Assembly (NCBI GenBank): GCA_024638355.1
Contig: JAHEKO010000268.1
Span: forward strand, 1-5,736
Reading direction: 5' to 3'
DNA length: 5,736 bases
From: Acidobacteriota bacterium
GTDB taxonomy: Bacteria > Acidobacteriota > Thermoanaerobaculia > Multivoradales > JAHEKO01
The position numbers were made by a program, and so were the translations under genes. The first letter of the stretch is position 1, and the number at the start of each line of letters is the position of its first letter. Below, piece after piece: positions 1 through 5,728 of the stretch. The notes beneath the pieces are model-generated. The model worked only from the letters and a program-made list of their open reading frames with translations. It did not search any database and was not told the DNA's origin.

Positions 1-490
1 GCTCGGCCTCGGCGAGCCGCAGCTCCGCCTCGAGCACGTTCAGCTGGCTGAAGGCGAGGTCGTAGTCCTCCTGGCTCGTCAGCCCCTGCCCGAGCAGGTC
101 CTTCTGCCGCGCCTCGCGCAGGCGCGCCAGCTCGACCCGGTGGAAGGCGCGGTCCCGGTCGGCCACCAGGCTCGTGTCGTCGAGCCGCACCAGCACCTGG
201 CCGCGCCGGACCCTCGCGCCCTCGGTGAACAGGATCTGATCGATGACGCCGGCGATCTCGCTGCGAATCGCGACCTGCTCGTCCGCCCGGATCGTGCCCA
301 CCGTGGAGAAGCGCTGGGTCAGCCGGTGCGGCATCGCGACCATGGTGTCGACCTCCAGCGGCGGCGCAGGCGTCGCGACGCCATCCGAAGCTCTCGCCTC
401 GCCGAAGGGCTCGAGGCGCCGATAGATCAAGAAGCTGACCACCACAATGGCCAGGCCCACACCGAGAAGCAGCTTGAGACGTCGCGTCAC
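1..490 (-). CDS. HlyD/AcrA-type efflux periplasmic adaptor subunit (N-terminal part, runs off the left edge)
   Basis: Probable membrane-fusion/adaptor subunit linking an inner-membrane RND or ABC exporter to an outer-membrane channel. I translated 163 residues from a GTG at 490-488. Residues about 5-23 form one hydrophobic membrane anchor preceded by basic residues (TRRLK). A low-complexity linker follows (about 28-45). Residues about 64-107 form the first half of a lipoyl-like domain, with the family pattern VGTIRADEQVAIRSEIAGVI and then EGARVRRGQVLVRLDD. From about 108 on, the charged heptad-like sequence (LARLREARQKDLLGQGLTS, then QEDYDLA) is the start of the alpha-helical hairpin. The second half of the protein lies outside the window. 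GTG is chosen because it directly precedes the basic residues and anchor helix; no clear Shine-Dalgarno is visible. The exporter partner and substrate cannot be told from here. Confidence 0.88.
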   Translation of the reverse strand, partial: MTRRLKLLLGVGLAIVVVSFLIYRRLEPFGEARASDGVATPAPPLEVDTMVAMPHRLTQRFSTVGTIRADEQVAIRSEIAGVIDQILFTEGARVRRGQVLVRLDDTSLVADRDRAFHRVELARLREARQKDLLGQGLTSQEDYDLAFSQLNVLEAELRLAEAE

Positions 491-502
491 GAGTAATCTG
501 AA

Positions 503-508
503 ATTATA
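503..508 (-). promoter_or_regulatory. Candidate -10 box TATAAT ahead of the adaptor gene
   Basis: The minus strand reads a perfect TATAAT ending 12 bases before the adaptor GTG, inside otherwise very GC-rich DNA. A transcript starting the usual 6-8 bases downstream would have a leader of only a few bases, which would fit the absence of a Shine-Dalgarno. No good -35 hexamer is present about 17 bases upstream (the sequence there is close to ACGCGG). This is therefore either a lone -10 element or chance. Confidence 0.35.
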
Positions 509-509
509 C

Positions 510-523
510 GGCCGTCTGCGGCC
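510..523 (-). terminator. Small GGCCG/CGGCC hairpin between kinase and adaptor genes
   Basis: GGCCG at 510-514 and CGGCC at 519-523 form a perfect 5-bp stem with a 4-base loop. On the minus strand the stem is followed by the only AT-rich run of the spacer (GTATAATTTC). It could act as a weak terminator for the kinase transcript, or as a regulatory hairpin beside the TATAAT box. The stem is short and there is no real U tract, so this is a weak call. Confidence 0.2.
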
Positions 524-571
524 CGCCGCGTGCCCGGCTTGCGGCTCATCGAGTCCGACCGCCGGTTCCGA

Positions 572-3127
572 TCACCCGCCGTGCCGCGCCTCGATAGCGG
601 CCGCGGCTTCGGCGCGGCCCAGCGCCCGCAGCACGGCGGCGTAGGCCGCGGCGGTCTCGCCGAGGTCCGGATGCTCGGCGTCGAGCTTGGCTTCGCGAAT
701 GGCCAGAGCGCGTGCGAGGTACGGCTCCGCTTCCGCCGGCGAATCCCGAAGACGGTAGAGCTCGCCAATCAGGTGGAGCGCGTCGGCGACGTCGGGATGA
801 TCCGCGTCCAGGCTCGCCTCGCGGATCTCGAGCGCCTCTCGCAGCTGACGCTCCGCAACGGCGTAGTCGCCGCGATCCCGATGCAGGAACGACTCGTCTC
901 GCAGCAGGATCGCCATCGACAGCGAGCGCGAGCGCGAACCGTAGAGCTCGCGCGCCCGGGCATACTGGCGCTTTGCCTCTTCGAAGTCGCCCTGCCGGTA
1001 GTGCATCCAGGCGAGATTCGCCACCGCCATGCCGACGTCCGGGTGCTCGGGTCCCAGCGTGTCGCGCTTCAACTCGTAGGCGCGCCGCAAGAGGGGCACC
1101 GCGTCCTCGGGACGCCCCATCGCGTCGTAGAGGATGGCGAGGTTGTTGAGGCTGCCGGCCACCTCTGGATGATCCTTGCCCAGTACGCGCTCCTTGATCT
1201 CGAGCGAGCGCTCGAGCAGCGGCTCGGCTTCCTCGTATCTGGCCTGCGACCAGAACAGCACCGCCAGATCGTTGAGCACCAGTCGCACCTGGTAATCGTC
1301 CGGCCCCAGGAGCTTCTCGTAGAGGGCCAGGGCGCGGCGCAGGAGGCGCTCCGCCTCGTTGTAGTCGCCCAGGCGCCAGGAGACGATGCCGACGTCGCTC
1401 AGGCTCTTGGCGACCTCCGGGGTCTCCGGCCCCAGGGCCTCCGTTCGGATCCGGAGCGCGCGCTCGAAGAGCGGAGCGGCGGCTTCGTGCTCTCCCAGCT
1501 TGGAGCGCACCCAGGCGAGCTGCGACAAGCTCGTGGCGACGTCCGGATGGTCGGCGCCGAGCCGTCGCTCGCGAATCTCGAGGGCCGCTTCGGCCAGCGG
1601 CAGCGCCACCTCGTGACCGCCCTTCTTGTGATGCGCCGCGGCGAGCCCGTCGAGGCTCTCGGCAGCCTCGAGGCTGTCGCGCCCGGCATGCTCCTCGCGG
1701 GCCGCGAGCGCCTGCTCGAGCAATGGGATCGCCTGGTCGTAGAAGCCGAGCTTGCGGTAGATCGTACCGATCGTCTGCATCAGGCGGGCGCGGATCAGGG
1801 GCTGGTCCTCGAGCCCGCGGTCGGCGCGGAGCGCACCCTGGTCCAACAGCTCACGCGCCGTGATCGTCTCGCCTTGCGCCCGGCTCGGATCCGAGACCTC
1901 GAACAGCTCGATGAGAAAGTCCGAGACGCGCCGCGCGTTGTCCGCCTCCTGCGTCGCCCGGCGCTCCGCGGCGCGAGCGCGCACGAAGCCGAGACCGGCG
2001 CCGGCCGCGCCGACCAGGATCGCCACCAGCACCACCGCAGCCGCCGCCACCGCCAGGCGGTTCCGGCGCACGAACTTCTGGACGCGATAGAGCGTGCTGG
2101 GAGGACAGGCGCGCACCGGCTCGTCGTTGAAATGCCGCCGGATGTCGAGCGCCAGCGCGTTGGCGGTCTCGTAGCGGCGCGTGCGGTCCTTCTCCAGAGC
2201 CTTGAGGACGATCCAGTCGAGATCTCCCTTGAGGTCGCGGCGCAGCCGCTCGACGTCGGTGGAGCGATGCTCGGCGATCGAGCTCGAATCGGGAGAGGTC
2301 GTCAGGCGGGTGCTCGGACGCACCGGATCCTCCTCGAGCAGGTGCCGGCGGACGGCCTCGTAGCTGCGCTTCTTGAGGTTCTGGGGATCGAAGACCCGCG
2401 TGCCGATCAGCAGCTCGTACAGCAGCGCCCCGAGCGAGTAGACGTCCGCCCGGGTGTCGACGTCGAGGCCGCCCATCTCGGCCTGCTCCGGGCTCATGTA
2501 GCCCGGGGTGCCGATGAAGTGGCCGTAGCGCGTCTTGAGGCCGCCGTCGGTGAGCGGTTGCGCGATGGCTTTCGCGACCCCGAAGTCGATGATCTTGGGG
2601 ATCGGCTTCTCGCCCTCGACCTTCACCAGCACGTTCGACGGCTTGAGGTCGCGGTGGATGATGCCCTTCTGATGGGCATGCTGCACGCCCTCGCAGACCT
2701 CGACGAAGAGCTCGAGCCGCGCCTTCGTGCCGAGGCGGTACCGATCGCAATAGTCGGTGATCGGCATGCCCGGCACGTACTCCATCGCGAAGAACGGCCG
2801 GCCCGACTCGGTGGCGCCGGCATCGAACACCCGAGCGATGCTCGCGTGGTCCATCAGCGCCAGCGCCTGCCGCTCGGTCTCGAAGCGCGCCACCAGCTCC
2901 GCCGTATCCATGCCCACCTTGATCAGCTTGAGGGCGACCGTGCGTCGCACCGGCGAGAGCTGCTCGGCCTTGAAGACCTCCCCCATGCCGCCCGAGCCGA
3001 TGCGCTCGACCACCCGGTAGGGTCCGATCCGATCGGGGAGCTTCTTGCCGCCGCGCTTGACCGCAGGCGCGCTCAAGTCGCCGGGCGAGACCGGCGTCGG
3101 AGTCTCATCGCTGTCGACGCGTGACAA
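572..3127 (-). CDS. Transmembrane serine/threonine protein kinase with C-terminal TPR array
   Basis: Hanks-type (PknB-like) kinase of 851 residues from the proposed TTG start. The kinase domain spans about 37-310. It has a glycine loop GSGGMGEV (44-51), catalytic Lys67 in VALK, helix-C Glu85 in RFETER, HRDLKPSN (158-165, Asp160 and Asn165), DFG (181-183) and GTPGYMSPEQ (206-215), so all catalytic residues are present and it should be active. A juxtamembrane segment leads to one transmembrane helix at about 358-382, placing the kinase in the cytoplasm and the rest probably in the periplasm. Residues 400-851 are TPR units of the kinesin-light-chain type. The TTG at 3127-3125 is preceded by GAGGG five to six bases upstream, and the kinase domain begins about 35 residues later. 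The frame stays open to 3406, but that extension overlaps the divergent gene and is compositionally arginine-rich. A GTG at 3253 is the alternative start. Target proteins are unknown; the TPRs probably bind a protein partner or signal. Confidence 0.95.
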   Translation of the reverse strand: MSRVDSDETPTPVSPGDLSAPAVKRGGKKLPDRIGPYRVVERIGSGGMGEVFKAEQLSPVRRTVALKLIKVGMDTAELVARFETERQALALMDHASIARVFDAGATESGRPFFAMEYVPGMPITDYCDRYRLGTKARLELFVEVCEGVQHAHQKGIIHRDLKPSNVLVKVEGEKPIPKIIDFGVAKAIAQPLTDGGLKTRYGHFIGTPGYMSPEQAEMGGLDVDTRADVYSLGALLYELLIGTRVFDPQNLKKRSYEAVRRHLLEEDPVRPSTRLTTSPDSSSIAEHRSTDVERLRRDLKGDLDWIVLKALEKDRTRRYETANALALDIRRHFNDEPVRACPPSTLYRVQKFVRRNRLAVAAAAVVLVAILVGAAGAGLGFVRARAAERRATQEADNARRVSDFLIELFEVSDPSRAQGETITARELLDQGALRADRGLEDQPLIRARLMQTIGTIYRKLGFYDQAIPLLEQALAAREEHAGRDSLEAAESLDGLAAAHHKKGGHEVALPLAEAALEIRERRLGADHPDVATSLSQLAWVRSKLGEHEAAAPLFERALRIRTEALGPETPEVAKSLSDVGIVSWRLGDYNEAERLLRRALALYEKLLGPDDYQVRLVLNDLAVLFWSQARYEEAEPLLERSLEIKERVLGKDHPEVAGSLNNLAILYDAMGRPEDAVPLLRRAYELKRDTLGPEHPDVGMAVANLAWMHYRQGDFEEAKRQYARARELYGSRSRSLSMAILLRDESFLHRDRGDYAVAERQLREALEIREASLDADHPDVADALHLIGELYRLRDSPAEAEPYLARALAIREAKLDAEHPDLGETAAAYAAVLRALGRAEAAAAIEARHGG
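575..1747 (-). repeat. Tandem TPR-coding array, about ten units with 42-residue period
   Basis: Within the kinase gene, the turn position of each TPR (a Gly in most units, as in GDY or GEH) falls at residues 461, 503, 545, 587, 629, 671, 713, 753, 795 and 837. Every step is 42 residues except 713 to 753, which is 40. A linked HPDV-like motif recurs at 527, 569, 611, 653, 695, 777 and 819, also at 42-residue steps. It is missing from the short unit. This is the TPR_10/TPR_12 type of repeat and is degenerate at DNA level. Confidence 0.85.
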
Positions 3128-3267
3128 GGCACCCTCGTTCCGATTGGCCGGCGGGCCTTTCTCCGCTCGAGCCTCCAAGCGCCCGCGCGCAACCTGTCGG
3201 AGTTCGGTCGAAATCGTAGCACCGTAGGAGGGTCGTCCAGGCTCCGGCTCCACTACGATGGGGCCAC
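3128..3267. promoter_or_regulatory. Divergent promoter region between kinase and metallopeptidase genes
   Basis: This 140-bp spacer must carry the promoters of both divergent genes if the start choices are right. Two copies of TACGAT, a -10-like hexamer (4 of 6 to consensus), lie here. One is on the minus strand at 3218-3213, facing the kinase. The other is on the plus strand at 3254-3259, facing the metallopeptidase and ending eight bases before its GTG. The minus copy has TGGACG (4 of 6 to the -35 consensus) 15 bases upstream; the plus copy has no clear -35. I see no strong operator palindrome. Confidence 0.35.
3132..3136 (-). promoter_or_regulatory. Ribosome binding site deciding the kinase TTG start
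   Basis: The minus strand reads GAGGG, then TGCC, then the TTG at 3127. The GAGG core sits five bases before the start, a standard spacing. It is the best Shine-Dalgarno near any in-frame start of the kinase and is the reason TTG is preferred over the upstream GTG at 3253. Confidence 0.5.
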
Positions 3268-3990
3268 GTGCGCGAAGCTCGGATCCTCGTCGGCGAAACC
3301 GCCATTCCCTACACCGTGCGGCGCAGCGCGCGGGCGACTCGGTTACGGCTGACGGTCCGGCCCGGCAGGGTCGAGGTCGTGGCGCCCATGCACGTCGACG
3401 ACGCACTCATCGTAGGCTTCGTCGAATCGAAGCGCCGCTGGCTCTACGCCAAGACCGAGGCTCTGCGCGAGCGGTCGCTCCGGGCCCTGCCGCGGCGGTT
3501 CGAGAACGGTGCGCGCGTCCTCTTTCGCGGCCGCTTGCTGGAGCTCCACGTCGAGCCCGCCGACGTCCGGCGCGCGACCCTCCGCTTCGACGGCGCCTTC
3601 CATGTGCGCGTACCGCGCCGTCTGGGGGAGGATGAGCGAGAGCGAAGGGTGCGCGCGCGGGTCCTCGCCTGGCTGCGAGACCGCGCGCGCTCCGCGGCGG
3701 CCGAGCTCGTGAGGCGCCACGCTCCCGCTCTGGGAGCCGCTCCGACCGCTCTCAGAATCGGTAATCAGAAGACCGTCTGGGGAAGCTGCTCGGCGCGCGG
3801 CACGATCTCCCTCAACCTGCGGCTGATGGCGGCGCCGGAACCGGTGTTCGAATACGTGGTCGTCCACGAGCTCTGCCACCTGGTCGAGCGCAACCACGGC
3901 CCGCGCTTCTGGGCGCTGGTGGGCCGGCTGCTGCCGGACTACCGCGAGCGGCGAGCCTGGCTCAAGAAGCACGGCGTAGCCCTGGGGTGA
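3268..3990 (+). CDS. YgjP/DUF45-type (M48-like) zinc metallopeptidase domain protein
   Basis: A 240-residue cytoplasmic protein with no signal peptide or membrane helix. The zinc-site motif HELCH is at residues 200-204, with the third ligand probably His210 in NHGPRFW, giving the HExxH-x5-H arrangement of the YgjP/SprT-like (PF01863, DUF45) group. The family motif WGSCS is at 171-175, preceded by the typical RIGNQKTV. The N-terminal half carries the usual beta-rich lead with RLTVRPGRVEVVAP near 27-40. Length matches the family (about 220-250). All expected zinc ligands are present, so it is likely active; its physiological substrate is poorly known in the family, and database names such as UTP pyrophosphatase should not be over-read. 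GTG at 3268 is the only start between an upstream in-frame TAG at 3217-3219 and the conserved N-terminal region; a weak GGGG lies four bases before it. It diverges from the kinase and converges on the lipoprotein gene. Confidence 0.9.
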   Translation: MREARILVGETAIPYTVRRSARATRLRLTVRPGRVEVVAPMHVDDALIVGFVESKRRWLYAKTEALRERSLRALPRRFENGARVLFRGRLLELHVEPADVRRATLRFDGAFHVRVPRRLGEDERERRVRARVLAWLRDRARSAAAELVRRHAPALGAAPTALRIGNQKTVWGSCSARGTISLNLRLMAAPEPVFEYVVVHELCHLVERNHGPRFWALVGRLLPDYRERRAWLKKHGVALG

Positions 3991-4003
3991 GCTCGGCTAG
4001 GGC
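3979..4003. terminator. Possible shared hairpin at the convergent gene ends
   Basis: GCCCTGG at 3979-3985 can pair with CTAGGGC at 3997-4003 (seven pairs, one of them G-U), with an 11-base loop containing the palindrome GAGCTC. The structure covers both stop codons, TGA at 3988-3990 and the minus-strand TAG at 3999-3997. There is no T tract on either side, so it may only be a Rho-independent-like stall or chance. Confidence 0.25.
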
Positions 4004-5070
4004 GAAGCCGGCGGCTCCGCGGTGAGCGCCAGGCGGAACCCCCAGTTGCGATCGCGATCCCCGGGCAGGTCGTCGCTGCGGTCGGCGGCACGGCAGTGGC
4101 GCGGAATGCTGCTCCACGAGCAGCCGCGGCGGATCTTGTGGACTCCGGTCGCGGGCCCGAGCGGGTCGATCGCCGCTTCCGCCGCGGGCACGGCGCGCCA
4201 GTCCCAGGTCCACTCCCAGACGTTGCCGAGCATGTCGTGGAGACGCCAGGGATTGGCTCGCTTCGAGCCCACCGGGTGGGTGCCGCACTCGGCCGCTGGC
4301 AGCTCGCGCTCTGCCCACTCGGTACACGGCCAGGCCGGCCGGTAGTCGACTCCGCTGTTGCCGCCGTACCAGGCGATCGGCGAGAGCCGCGGCGCCGAGT
4401 TGAGGCCGGCGATCTCGATCGCGCCGATCCAGGTCGGCCCCTCGGTGCCCGCCCGCGCCGCGCGCTCCCACTCGGCCTCGGTCGGCAGCCGGAAGCCGAG
4501 GCAATCGAGGCCGGTGAAGCGCACCTTGCCGCAGGCGTAGTCGCCGTGGCACCAGTCCTCGCCGAGAGCGCACCCCGATCCCGGCTCGCCCTCGCAGTCG
4601 ATCAGCTCGTAGCAGGCGTTCATCCCCACCGCCTCGGAGGCGCGGTTGGCGAACGCCAGGGCGTCGAACCAGCTCACCCGCTCGACCGGGCAGTCGTCGC
4701 CGCACGCGGCCAGGAACGAGGGCTCCGTGTCCATCTGGCGCGCCCACTGCCCCTGGGTCACCTCGGTCTCGCTCAGCCAGAAGCCGCGCCTCAGTGTCAC
4801 CTGCCGCGGCGTCTCGTCGGCGTCGCGGCCGTCCTCTTCCGCCGGGCTGCCCATCCGGAACGTTCCCGCGGGAACGTAGCGAAAGGTCATGTCGAGCTCG
4901 TCGCTGCGCATGGTGTCGCCACCGACGGGCTCCAACGGTCCGAAGCAAGCGGTAAGAGGAACCGCTAGAAAAAGGGCGGCCCACGGTGGGGCACGGAGGA
5001 TCCGTCGATGACGGTGGATGGGTACCGTCTCAGCTCTCCCGGTCGCGGAGCTGCTCGAGCTTCTCGACAT
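3997..5070 (-). CDS. SUMF1/formylglycine-generating-enzyme-fold lipoprotein, Cys-rich, lacking one active-site Cys
   Basis: A 357-residue protein. After a basic stretch (HRHRRILR) a hydrophobic segment ends in the lipobox LTAC, so Cys42 is the likely lipidated residue of an exported lipoprotein. The rest is a SUMF1/FGE-sulfatase fold (PF03781 type): FRYVPAGTFRMGS (63-75), ETEVTQGQW (101-109), RLPTEAEWERAARAGT (194-209), GNVWEWTWDW (282-291) and the C-terminal RNWGFRLAL (341-349). In true formylglycine-generating enzymes the C-terminal motif has two copper-binding cysteines. Here it reads RGCSWSSIPRHCRAADR (315-331), where the first is replaced by Ser321 and the second is kept as Cys326. An insert at about 150-192 carries six further Cys, as in secreted SUMF1-domain proteins of myxobacteria. 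The protein is thus probably a structural or binding homologue, not a sulfatase activator. ATG at 5070 has AGGA eight bases upstream; a TTG at 5097 is the alternative. Confidence 0.9.
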   Translation of the reverse strand: MSRSSSSSATGRAETVPIHRHRRILRAPPWAALFLAVPLTACFGPLEPVGGDTMRSDELDMTFRYVPAGTFRMGSPAEEDGRDADETPRQVTLRRGFWLSETEVTQGQWARQMDTEPSFLAACGDDCPVERVSWFDALAFANRASEAVGMNACYELIDCEGEPGSGCALGEDWCHGDYACGKVRFTGLDCLGFRLPTEAEWERAARAGTEGPTWIGAIEIAGLNSAPRLSPIAWYGGNSGVDYRPAWPCTEWAERELPAAECGTHPVGSKRANPWRLHDMLGNVWEWTWDWRAVPAAEAAIDPLGPATGVHKIRRGCSWSSIPRHCRAADRSDDLPGDRDRNWGFRLALTAEPPASP

Positions 5071-5152
5071 CGGCCAGATCCTGGGGACTTGCGGCAAGCT
5101 TCTTCATTCCGATCAGCTCGTCGGTACGGTATGCGGGCCGATGCGAGTCTAC
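5030..5152 (-). pseudogene. Relic of a nucleotidyltransferase-like protein (C-terminal end only)
   Basis: Reading the minus strand from just after a TAG (5155-5153) to a TGA (5032-5030) gives about 40 residues. They include AYRTDELIGMKKLAASPQDL followed by ADVEKLEQLRDRES. The pattern D-L-I-x-M-K-x-x-A-x-x-P-x-D-L-A-D-[VI]-x-x-L-E is the typical C-terminus of small nucleotidyltransferase-like proteins (DUF6036/AbiEii-like and related antitoxin-type families). The frame is blocked upstream by the TAG, and no extended homologous sequence is evident in the other two minus frames, where stops also occur (for example 5193-5191). I read this as the remaining tail of a decayed gene. The family name rests on motif memory; the fragment is short. 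Confidence 0.45.
5079..5082 (-). promoter_or_regulatory. Ribosome binding site for the SUMF1-domain lipoprotein
   Basis: The minus strand reads AGGA, eight bases before the ATG at 5070. It supports that ATG over the TTG at 5097, whose upstream sequence (AAGAAGC) is weaker. Both site and start lie inside the reading frame of the nucleotidyltransferase-like relic. Confidence 0.45.
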
Positions 5153-5344
5153 CTACCTGGCCAGCCGGAATTGCCGGGAGATCACTGGCCTTACGCGAGC
5201 TGGAGCGGCGCCGAGAGGGCGACACTTCTTGCGGGCTCCCGGATGTCGCTGAGGGAGAAGCTCGTGTGACTGGAGGAGGCCGCCGAGTGGGTAGCAGGAT
5301 TCGCTGGCGACAGAGCGTCCTCCGAGACCGAGCGCTAGCGAGCC
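5153..5344. other. Spacer without a convincing gene
   Basis: All three minus frames were read across this 192-bp stretch. They give arginine- and serine-rich translations without recognisable motifs, and two of the three are broken by stops (TAG at 5155-5153 and TAA at 5193-5191). The plus frames give only short ORFs antisense to the relic. It may contain further decayed sequence of the relic gene plus the promoter for the lipoprotein transcript. No clear promoter, tRNA or terminator is visible; the palindrome CGCTAGCG just before 5341 is the only symmetric element noted. Confidence 0.4.
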
Positions 5345-5728
5345 CTACCCCGAGCTACCCATCACGAGATACGCCCCCGTGATGTAGGCGACGATCCACC
5401 AGCTGTAGGCGATGCGCGAGAAGCGGTGGAGCCCGGAAGGCACAAGCGCGTCGCCGAGTTGCGCGCGATGGCGCCAGGCGAGGAGGGTCTCCGTCAGCAT
5501 CGCCGCGAGCGACGAAAAGCCGAGCAGCGCGTGCAGGGTGAACGGCCCGCGGCTCGAGCCGGCGATCATGCAGGCGGTGGCGGTCACGTCCAGCACCACG
5601 CCGAGCCGCAGCCAATTCAGCGTGGCCCGGCTCACCCGGCGCGAGCGCTGCTCCGAGATCACTCCGATGCCGTAGCTCACCAGGGCTAGATTCACGATGA
5701 CGACGCCGGCAATCAGGATCGGGCTCAT
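5345..5728 (-). CDS. Small four-helix membrane protein, TIGR03987/HsmA-like
   Basis: A complete 127-residue integral membrane protein. Four hydrophobic segments are visible at about 3-24, 38-57, 64-85 and 104-123, joined by short basic loops (EQRSRRVSR, AWRHRAQ). The order of motifs fits the TIGR03987 (HsmA-like) family: LALVSYGIGVISE in helix 1, NWLRLGVVLDVTAT in helix 2, FTLHALLGFSSLAAML in helix 3, and HRFSRIAYSWWIVAYITG in helix 4. Conserved-looking His66 and His101 sit at the membrane ends of helices 3 and 4. Length matches the family (about 125-130). Its biochemical role is not established well enough to state. The ATG at 5728 starts the conserved helix, but only eight bases of upstream sequence are in the window, so its ribosome site and promoter cannot be judged. 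Confidence 0.8.
   Translation of the reverse strand: MSPILIAGVVIVNLALVSYGIGVISEQRSRRVSRATLNWLRLGVVLDVTATACMIAGSSRGPFTLHALLGFSSLAAMLTETLLAWRHRAQLGDALVPSGLHRFSRIAYSWWIVAYITGAYLVMGSSG

Noticed and set aside
140..496. 118-codon plus-strand frame opposite the efflux adaptor
   Set aside because: The minus strand encodes a membrane anchor and lipoyl-like domain in frame; this one is its high-GC shadow.
1851..2750. 299-codon minus-strand frame inside the kinase gene
   Set aside because: It is the kinase sequence read one frame off; the translation is Arg/Gly/Ala-rich without motifs.
530..3124. 864-codon open frame on the plus strand, fully antisense to the kinase
   Set aside because: Long antisense frames are expected opposite high-GC genes with strong third-position bias. 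Its translation has no recognisable domain, while the minus strand has every kinase and TPR motif in frame.
3343..3972. 209-codon minus-strand frame opposite the metallopeptidase gene
   Set aside because: Antisense to HELCH and WGSCS motifs that clearly belong to the plus strand.
4096..4968. 290-codon plus-strand frame opposite the SUMF1-domain gene
   Set aside because: A shadow of a well-supported minus-strand gene with no family features of its own.
5018..5269. 83-codon plus-strand frame across the relic region
   Set aside because: Its start has no convincing ribosome site and the translation matches nothing I know; the opposite strand gives a recognisable nucleotidyltransferase-like ending.
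5331..5345. Palindrome CGCTAGCG after the end of the small membrane protein gene, considered as a terminator
   Set aside because: The symmetric core leaves no loop and no T tract follows, so it does not form a usable terminator hairpin.
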